Below, piece by piece: positions 56,501 through 64,000 of a stretch of DNA of 64,000 nt. A model generated the notes under the pieces. That model was not told the DNA's origin. It ran no database searches and saw only the letters and a list, made by a program, of their open reading frames with translations. Source of the stretch: Prionace glauca (Eukaryota > Chordata > Chondrichthyes > Carcharhiniformes > Carcharhinidae); NCBI GenBank assembly GCA_037974335.1, contig CM075729.1, positions 106,170,515 to 106,234,514 of the forward strand, in the 5' to 3' direction. A program made the position numbers and the translations under genes. Position 1 is the stretch's first letter; every line of letters begins with the position of its first letter.

Positions 56501-56540
56501 CCGAAGGGCCTGTACTGCGTTGTAATGTTCTATGTCTCTG
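53533..56540 (+). mobile_element. CR1-superfamily LINE, near-complete ORF2 inserted in a SINE
   Basis: ORF2 runs from the endonuclease (NARSTRNKVDELAAWIG, ISETWIEQG, GVALLVKD, LLGVFYRPP, VVVMGDFNF, HSDYTSVTF) through the RT (PEDWRIANVVPLFKKGSRDH, QHGFVKGRSCLTNLIEFF, YMDFNKAFDKVPHGRL, TSGVPQGSVLGPLLFVIFIN, KFADDTK near 55640) to the C-terminal YEERLRDLRLFSLERRRLRG block. The endonuclease SDH motif is SDY, so the catalytic histidine is lost. There is an in-frame stop at 54410, a frameshift near 55075, another near 55960 and two stops just after it. The 3' tail has gggccgaagggcctgtactg and a ttctatg end. The 5' end, with any ORF1, is missing. Confidence 0.92.
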
Positions 56541-56640
56541 TGTAGACTCCACACAGACAGTGATCCAAGGCTGGAATCGAACCCGGGTCCCCGGTGCTGT
56601 GAGGCAGCAGTGCTAACCGCTGTGCCGCTGTGCCGCCCAA
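56541..56640 (-). mobile_element. HE1-like SINE, 5' part (split by a LINE)
   Basis: It resumes at tgtagactccacacagacag and ends with the inverse B-box (ggaatcgaacccggg) and A-box (cagtgctaaccgctg). It is the other half of the SINE at 53298-53532. Confidence 0.8.
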
Positions 56641-56743
56641 GAGACATTCCACTCTCACATCTTATTTGACCCTGAAGACACAAATGACAAGTTAGTATGT
56701 GGCAATGTTCCAGCTCTAACCCCCTCCTGTTTCTCCTCTCCAG

Positions 56744-56870
56744 ATCAGCATCAACTCTTCAATGAACCTGAGGCTCCTGCCAGCTTTCCAGCTCTGAATC
56801 AGCAGGATGGACACTCTCTCTCTCCCTCTCTCGCTCTGTTATACTGATGAGTGACTGAGCAGCACCATCA
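56744..56870 (+). other. Possible 3'UTR exon of gene 2
   Basis: It follows a pyrimidine-rich acceptor (ttctcctctccag). If translated in phase 1 it would stay open for about 34 codons to a TGA near 56846, but the TAG in the 53155 exon precedes it. It is therefore either a 3'UTR exon or an old cytoplasmic exon no longer translated. No AATAAA is seen nearby. Confidence 0.35.
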
Positions 56871-56979
56871 CTGCCTCTAACATGATCACGTGGGACTTGG
56901 GAGGTGGACTTTATTGCCAATTTGCATTGCATTGTTTTGTTTGTAAACTAGATTTTAACAAAATGTTTCGTCCTGGACA

Positions 56980-57570
56980 CAGGTTCAATGATTTGACCTT
57001 TGAATCCTGGGGTCTGTATCGCATATTGCCCTTTGACCCCTGACTGATTGGTCACCACCCTGAACATTGAACCCTGGGCTCGGTACAGTGTTTTGTCCTT
57101 TCAACCCCACAGCAGGGCAGCATGGTGGCACATTGGTTAGCACTGCTGCCTCACAGCACCAGGGACTCAGATTCGATTCTGGCCTTGGGTGACTGTGTGG
57201 AGTTTACACATTCTCCCCCTGTCTGCGTGGGTTTCCTCTGGGTGCTCCAGTTTCCTCCCACACTCTAATGACATGCTGGTTAGGTGCACTGGCCATGCTA
57301 CATTCACCCTCAGTGCACCTTAACAGACAGCAGAGTATGGTGAGCTAGGGCATTTGCACAGTGGCTTCACTGCAGTATTAATGTAAGCCTACCTGTGACA
57401 CTAATAAGTTTAAAAAAAAGTCTGGCCAGCACCCTGATCTTTGAACCCTGGGATCTGTATGGATCTTGACCTGTGACCCTTGACTGGCTGGGCTGAAGGG
57501 CCGAAGGGCCTGTTCCTGTGCTGTAATTGTCTTTGTTTTTTGACCAGTCAGCACCTCGACCTTTGAACCT
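56980..57570. repeat. Degenerate ~70-bp repeat with tgacctttgaac blocks, interrupted by SINEs
   Basis: Copies of a loose unit (tgacctttgaatcctgggg and ctgtat, then ttgacccctgactg) occur at about 56995-57110 and 57420-57480, with a part at 57541-57580. A SINE (57113-57419) and a short SINE/LINE tail (57493-57540) split it. Confidence 0.6.
57113..57419 (+). mobile_element. tRNA-derived SINE with a different 3' tail
   Basis: The head (tggttagcactgctgcctca and a damaged B-box cagattcgattctgg) and the central domain are HE1-like. The end is ggcttcactgcagtattaat and acactaataagttt plus an A-run, not the gggccgaagg tail. The fragment at 20503-20632 has the same end. Confidence 0.8.
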
Positions 57571-57580
57571 TACTTGCCAG

Positions 57581-58108
57581 GGAATACAGAATAGTCTGTC
57601 ATGAGTTAGGTATAGAGTCAACTCTTATCCAAATCTGAGCCGTTCCCAAGTATTGGAACAAAATGTCAGGCTCACGCTGTGAAAGGGCTCAGGGAACTAA
57701 AAATATTGATGGGACAGTGACCATTACGGGGTAACTGACAGTGTCTCACCCACAGTGGGAATGCTAGAGACCAACATCGGACAGTTAGCAAGTTATCACG
57801 CTCCGACACCATAAAGTATAATAGAAATCCCTGGCAGCTCGGGAGAGAGAAAGCAACACGGTTATACTTTGTGATTAACATGTGATTGGTTAGCCCCTGT
57901 ATACTGGGATAGCCATTCACCCAGTCAGATGAGGCAGATTGCGCCAATCAGAACAGCCCACCAGTGGACTACACTGTGATGAGTCACCGTCGAGGGATAC
58001 GCAAACTGCTAGCTGCTCAGTAATGTTGCTGAGAAAAGGTACATGCCATTGAACTTTTTCACGTGGCACTCAGCAGATCTGAGTGATACACAGACTCTTC
58101 AATTTTTT
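57581..58108. other. Intergenic sequence with two CCAAT-type boxes
   Basis: A tgattggtt (near 57881) and a gccaatcag (near 57937) lie within about 60 bp, with a gatgagtcacc soon after. This resembles a promoter-like cluster, but no first exon follows that I can support. Confidence 0.3.
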
Positions 58109-58449
58109 GTTTATTCTTTCATGTAATGTGGGCATAGCTAGAAAGCCCTTGAGCTGAATGCTTTGCCTGGCCATTTCAGAGGGCAGTTAAGAGTCAAGCA
58201 CATTGCTGTGGGTCTGGAATCACGTCTAAGGATGTAAGTGAACCAGATGGGTTTTGTTTTTCACAACAATGACTGGTGGTTTCATGGTCACCGTTACTGA
58301 GACTCGCTTTCAATTCCAGAGTTTTATTAACTGAATTCAAATTCCTGCAGCTGCCATGGTAGGATTGGAATTCATGTCCCCAGAACATTAACCTGAGTCT
58401 CTGGATGACTAGCTCAGTGACATTACTATTACACCACCATCTTCCCACC
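58109..58449 (-). mobile_element. tRNA-derived SINE, second family
   Basis: On the minus strand the head reads gatggtggtgtaatagtaat and gttctggggacatgaattcc (tRNA A- and B-box regions, decayed); the body has ggtgaccatgaaaccaccag; and the end is the ttgactcttaactgccctct and acattacatgaaagaat stretch. It is unrelated in body sequence to the HE1-like SINEs. Confidence 0.65.
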
Positions 58450-58642
58450 GGGGTCTGCTGTTAACAAGCATGGACAAGAGTGTAATTAAAATAGGAGCAC
58501 TGGGGGTGTTGGAAATCTGAAATTAAAAACTGAAAAGGCTGCAAATACTTGGCAAAAGACATTTGTTTCAAGTCACTTCATTGAAACAGAAATCGCCTTT
58601 GTCAAGTGTACAGGCTCTCTCAATTCCTCAACTTGCTTTTAG

Positions 58643-58961
58643 AAGCATAGAATCCTGACAGTGCAGGAAGAGGCCATTTGGCCCATCAAGAATGCACCGA
58701 CCACAATCCCACCCAGGCCCTATTCCAGCAACCCCACCCTGCTAATCCCCCTGACAATAGGCTCAATTTAGCACGGCCAATCAACCTAACCTGCACATCT
58801 TTGGATTGTGGGAGGAAACCGGAGCACCCAGAGGAAACCCATGCAGACACAGGGAGAACGTGCAATCTCCACACAGACAGTCACCCAAGGCCAAAGTTGA
58901 ATCTGGGTCCTTGGCACTGTGAGGCAGCAGTGCTAACCACTGCACCACCCGTGCTGTCCAT
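58643..58961 (-). mobile_element. HE1-like tRNA-derived SINE
   Basis: Minus-strand, nearly full length: tail inverse tagaatcctgacagtgcagg, central domain ttggattgtgggaggaaacc, head inverse cagtgctaaccactgcacca. Confidence 0.85.
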
Positions 58962-59044
58962 TAACACCGTTTCTTAACTGAAATCTTTATTTTGAAATGT
59001 GTTGTGTTTCCTTCCCCTGCCTCCTCGGTATTAAAGATGTGTAT

Positions 59045-59690
59045 TGAGAACAGATTATCCTAAGCGAATGCAGAGTAAGGCATGCTTGCCTTTATTGGTC
59101 GCTACATTCAGTACATGAGCCAGGATGTCATGTTTCAGCTTTATTAAACTTTGGTAAGGCCTCACTTCGAGTACTGCGTTCAATTCTGGACATCACATTA
59201 CAGGAAGAAAGTGGAAGCTTTGGGGAGGGTGTAGAAGAGGTTTACCAGGATGCTGCCTGGATTAGAGGGTATGAGCTATTAGGAGGGCTGGACAAACTAG
59301 GATTGTTTTCTCTGGAGGGGGGGAGGCTGAGGGGAGATCTGATAGAAATTATGAGAGGCAGAAATAGGGTTGACCGTCAGAATCTTTTTCCCAGAATTGA
59401 AATGGCTAATATTAGGGGAACAAGCACTTAAGGTGAGAGGGGGCAAGTTTAAAGGAGATGTGAGGGACAAGTGTTTTACACATAGGTGTCTGGAAAGTGC
59501 TGCCAGAGGTGGTGGTGCAGGCAGATATGATAGGAGGTTTAAAGGGGCTTTTTGATAAGTACATGAATATGCGAGGAACAGAGGGATATGGACCAAACCA
59601 GGCAGAAGGGATTAGCTTAAATTGGAATTGTGGGCCAAAGGGCCTGTTCCTGTGCTGCACTGTTCTATGTTCACTCAATGAAGCCAGGAT
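59045..59690 (+). mobile_element. CR1-superfamily LINE, 3' end
   Basis: It contains a KALARYVFQLY-like start and a YEL..GLDKLGLFSLEGGRLRG-like region, and ends with gggccaaagggcctgttcct and ctgttctatgttc. It is a 5'-truncated and decayed copy. Confidence 0.7.
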
Positions 59691-59774
59691 GAAAATTTCA
59701 CATGGGATAGAAGCTGGTCTCACCGAGCAGGCAGCTAATTAATCCCTACTGTCACCTTTGCTTCGTACATCTGA

Positions 59775-60040
59775 TTGAACGATGTGGGTACGTGTGTGTG
59801 TAAGAGTGTGTATGTGTCAGTGTCAGAGAGTGTGTCAGAGTGTGTGTGTGTCAGTGTCAGAGTGTGTGTGTGTCAGAATGTGTGTGTCAGTGTCAGAGTG
59901 TGTGTGTCAGAGTGTGTATATGTCAGTGTCAGAGTGTGTGTGTCAGAGTGCGTGTGTGTCAGAGTGTGAGTGTGTGTGTGTGTATGTATGTATCAGAGTG
60001 CATGTGTGTCAGAGTGTGTATGTGTCAATGTCATTCTGTG
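59775..60040. repeat. GT-rich simple repeat
   Basis: Alternating gtgtgt and gtcagag blocks, ending where the 33-bp array C begins. Confidence 0.85.
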
Positions 60041-60043
60041 CGT

Positions 60044-63000
60044 GTGTCCTCAGCACTGACCCACAGACAGCACGGTGTGTCCTCAGCACTGACCCCCAGA
60101 CAGCACGGTGTGTCCTCAGCACTGACCCCCAGACAGCACGGTGTGTCCTCAGCACTGACCCCCAGACAGCACGGTGTGTCCTCAGCACTGACCCCCAGAC
60201 AGCACGGTGTGTCCTCAGCACTGACCCCCAGACAGCACGGTGTGTCCTCAGCACTGACCCACAGACAGCACGGTGTGTCCTCAGCACTGACCCCCAGACA
60301 GCACGGTGTGTCCTCAGCACTGACCCTCAGACAGCACGGTGTGTCCTCAGCACTGACCCCCAGACAGCACGGTGTGTCCTCAGCACTGACCCACAGACAG
60401 CACGGTGTGTCCTCAGCACTGTATCCCAGACAGCACGGTGTGTCCTCAGCACTGACCCCCAGGCAGCACGGTGTGTCCTCAGCACTGACCCCCAGGTAGC
60501 ACGGTGTGTCCTCAGCACTGACTCCCAGACAGCACGGTGTGTCCTCAGCACTGACCCCCAGACAGCACGGTGTGTCCTCAGCACTGACCCCCAGACAGCA
60601 CGGTGTGTCCTCAGCACTGACCCCCAGACAGCACGGTGTGTCCTCAGCACTGACCCCCAGGCAGCACGGTGTGTCCTCAGCACTGACCCCCAGACAGCAC
60701 GGTGTGTCCTCAGCACTGACCCCCAGACAGCACGGTGTGTCCTCAGCACTGACCCCCAGACAGCACGGTGTGTCCTCAGTACTGACCCCCAGACAGCACG
60801 GTGTGTCCTCCGCAGTGACCCCCAGACAGCACGGTGTGTCCTCAGCACTGACCCCCAGACAGCACGGTGTGTCCTCCGCAGTGACCCCCAGACAGCACGG
60901 TGTGTCCTCAGCACTGACCCCCAGACAGCACGGTGTGTCCTCAGCACTGACCCCCAGACAGCACGGTGTGTCCTCAGCACTGACCCCCAGACAGCACGGT
61001 GTGTCCTCACCACTGACCCCCAGGCAGCACGGTGTGTCCTCAGCACTGACCCCCAGGCAGCACGGTGTGTCCTCAGCACTGACCCCCAGGCAGCACGGTG
61101 TGTCCTCAGCACTGACCCCCAGACAGCACGGTGTGTCCTCAGTACTGACCCCCAGGCAGCATGGTGTGTCCTCAGCACTGACCCCCAGGCAGCACGGTGT
61201 GTCCTCAGCACTGACCCCCAGACAGCACGGTGTGTCCTCAGTACTGACCCCCAGGCAGCACGGTGTGTCCTCAGCACTGACCCCCAGAAAGCACGGTGTG
61301 TCCTCAGCACTGACCCCCAGGCAGCACGGTGTGTCCTCAGCATTGACCCCCAGACAGCACGGTGTGTCCTCAGCACTGACCCCCAGACAGCACGGTGTGT
61401 CCTCAGCACTGACCCCCAGACAGCACAGTGTGTCCTCAGCACTGACCCCCAGACAGCACGGTGTGTCCTCAGTACTGACCCCCAGACAGCACGGTGTGTC
61501 CTCCGCAGTGACCCCCAGACAGCACGGTGTGTCCTCAGCACTGACCCCCAGACAGCACGGTGTGTCCTCAGCACTGACCCCCAGGCAGCACGGTGTGTCC
61601 TCCGCAGTGACCCCCAGGCAGCACGGTGTGTCCTCAGCACTGACCCCCAGACAGAACGGTGTGTCCTCAGCACTGACCCCCAGGCAGCACGGTGTGTCCT
61701 CAGCACTGACCCCCAGACAGCACGGTGTGTCCTCAGCACTGACCCCCAGACAGCACGGTGTGTCCTCAGCACTGACCCCCAGACAGCACGGTGTGTCCTC
61801 AGCACTGACCCCCAGACAGCACGGTGTGTCCTCAGCACTGACCCCCAGACAGCACGGTGTGTCCTCAGTACTGACCCACAGACAGCACGGTGTGTCCTCA
61901 GCACTGACCCCCAGACAGCACGGTGTGTCCTCAGCACTGACCCCCAGACAGCACGGTGTGTCCTCACCACTGACCCCCAGGCAGCACGGTGTGTCCTCAG
62001 CACTGACCCCCAGGCAGCACGGTGTGTCCTCAGCACTGACCCCCAGGCAGCACGGTGTGTCCTCAGCACTGACCCCCAGACAGCACGGTGTGTCCTCAGT
62101 ACTGACCCCCAGGCAGCATGGTGTGTCCTCAGCACTGACCCCCAGGCAGCACGGTGTGTCCTCAGCACTGACCCCCAGACAGCACGGTGTGTCCTCAGTA
62201 CTGACCCCCAGGCAGCACGGTGTGTCCTCAGCACTGACCCCCAGGCAGCACGGTGTGTCCTCAGCACTGACCCCCAGGCAGCACGGTGTGTCCTCAGCAC
62301 TGACCCCCAGGCAGCACGGTGTGTCCTCAGCACTGACCCCCAGACAGCACGGTGTGTCCTCAGCACTGACCCCCAGACAGCACGGTGTGTCCTCAGCACT
62401 GACCCCTAGGCAGCACGGTGTGTCCTCAGCACTGACCCCCAGACAGCACGGTGTGTCCTCAGCACTGACCCCCAGGCAGCACGGTGTGTCCTCAGCACTG
62501 ACCCCCAGGCAGCACGGTGTGTCCTCAGCACTGACCCCCAGACAGCACGGTGTGTCCTCAGCACTGACCCCCAGGCAGCACGGTGTGTCCTCAGCACTGA
62601 CCCCCAGACAGCACGGTGTGTCCTCAGCACTGACCCCCAGACAGCACGGTGTGTCCTCAGCACTGACCCCCAGACAGCACGGTGTGTCCTCAGCACTGAC
62701 CCCCAGACAGCACGGTGTGACCTCAGCACTGACCCCCAGACAGCACGGTGTGTCCTCAGCACTGACCCCCAGACAGCAAGGTGTGACCTCAGCACTGACC
62801 CCCAGACAGCACGGTGTGTCCTCAGCACTGACCCCCAGACAGCACGGTGTGACCTCAGCACTGACCCCCAGGCAGCACGGTGGGTCCTCAGCACTGACCC
62901 CCAGACAGCACAGTGTGTCCTCAGCACTGACCCCCAGACAGCACGGTGTGTCCTCAGCACTGACCCCCAGGCAGCACGGTGTGTCCTCAGTACTGACCCC

Positions 63001-64000
63001 CAGACAGCACGGTGTGTCCTCAGCACTGACCCCCAGACAGAACGGTGTGTCCTCAGCACTGACCCCCAGACAGCACGGTGTGTCCTCAGCACTGACCCCC
63101 AGACAGCACGGTGTGTCCTCCGCAGTGACCCCCAGACAGCACGGTGTGTCCTCAGCACTGACCCCCAGGCAGCACGGTGTGTCCTCAGCACTGACCCCCA
63201 GGCAGCACGGTGTGTCCTCAGCACTGACCCCCAGGCAGCACGGTGTGTCCTCAGCACTGACCCCCAGACAGCACGGTGTGTCCTCAGCACTGACCCCCAG
63301 GCAGCACGGTGTGTCCTCAGCACTGACCCCCAGGCAGCACGGTGTGTCCTCAGCACTGACCCCCAGACAGCACGGTGTGTCCTCAGCACTGACCCCCAGA
63401 GAGCACGGAGTTTCCTCAGCACTGACCCCCACGCAGCACGGTGTGTCCTCAGCACTGACCCCCAGACAGCACGGTGTGTCCTCAGCACTGACCCCCAGAC
63501 AGCACGGTGTGTCCTCAGCACTGACCCCCAGGCAGCACGGTGTGTCCTCAGCACTGACCCCCAGACAGCACGGTGTGTCCTCAGCACTGACCCCCAGACA
63601 GCACGGTGTGTCCTCAGCACTGACCCCAGACAGCACGGTGTGTCCTCAGCACTGACCCCCAGGCAGCACGGTGTGTCCTCAGCACTGACCCCGAGACAGC
63701 ACGGTTTGTCCTCAGCACTGACCCCCAGACAGCACGGTGTGTCCTCAACACTGACCCCAGACAGCACGGTGTGTCCTCAGCACTGACCCCCAGACAGCAC
63801 TGTTTCTCCTCAGCACTGACCCCCAGACAGCACGATGTGTCCTCACCACTGACCCCCAGGCAGCACGGTGTGTCCTCAGCACTGACCCCCAGGCAGCACG
63901 GTGTGTCCTCAGCACTGACCCCCAGGCAGCACGGTGTGTCCTCAGCACTGACCCTCAGACAGCACGGTGTGTCCTCAGCACTGACCCCCAGACAGCACGG
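60044..64000. repeat. 33-bp minisatellite, array C, running off the window
   Basis: About 120 copies of a 33-bp unit (cagcactgacccccagacag then cacggtgtgtcct). A marker variant (ggcagcatggtg) recurs at 61159 and 62116, exactly 957 bp or 29 units apart. The unit shares cctcagcactgaccc and gacag with array A. The open frames (up to 1201 codons) are artefacts of 11-codon periodicity. The right end is beyond the window. Confidence 0.97.

Noticed and set aside
57870-57990. SXY-like class I/II promoter module
   Set aside because: The CCAAT boxes and the tgagtca motif are present, but order and spacing do not match S-X-Y, and no exon follows.
60031-63636. 1201-codon minus-strand open frame with repeated AEDTPCCLGVS
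   Set aside because: It is array C read in a stop-free frame. It superficially resembles a repeat protein, but both strands are equally open.
60044-64000. CRISPR-like regularly spaced repeats
   Set aside because: The units are contiguous with no unique spacers and the genome is vertebrate.

Overview
The window reads as vertebrate, most likely shark or ray (elasmobranch). It holds exons of two MHC class I heavy-chain genes, both on the + strand, separated by very large repeat-filled introns. The repeats include tRNA-derived SINEs whose 3' tail matches nearby CR1-superfamily LINEs, an arrangement known from the elasmobranch HE1/HER1 elements. There is no prokaryotic gene content. Nearly all long open frames here are tandem repeats or LINE remnants.

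Gene 1 (492-13751, 5' end outside the window) has alpha-2, alpha-3, transmembrane and two cytoplasmic exons. Its exons join in phase 1, the usual class I arrangement. Alpha-2 keeps most classical peptide-anchoring residues. Each of its four visible introns holds at least one different minisatellite: 32 bp, GC-rich 22 bp, 33 bp, and 17 bp plus 38 bp.

Gene 2 (26851-53240) is complete: signal peptide, alpha-1, alpha-2, alpha-3 and a short hydrophobic C-terminus, 948 coding nt or 315 residues. Its groove residues are non-classical. Alpha-2 has an extra cysteine pair and probably uses a GC-AG intron. The last coding exon encodes a hydrophobic end with no cytoplasmic tail, resembling a GPI-attachment signal. 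A 3'UTR intron probably follows.

Between the genes (about 13.8-26.8 kb) lie LINE and SINE copies and two LTRs of an endogenous retrovirus-like element. One LTR sits inside a near-perfect inverted repeat with 667-bp arms. A 5'-truncated L1/Tx1-type LINE follows. Gene 2 introns carry an 8-kb 33-bp array, a pyrimidine/CA-rich tract, a nested LINE/SINE mosaic and a very uniform 30-bp array. The window ends inside a further 33-bp array.

The 33-bp arrays at 8.0-11.1 kb and 27.2-35.2 kb are the same family in opposite orientation, and the array at 60.0-64.0 kb is a diverged relative. They sit in introns of both class I genes and just downstream, so they could promote inversion, deletion or exchange within the locus. 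All calls come from reading the sequence; no database search was possible.
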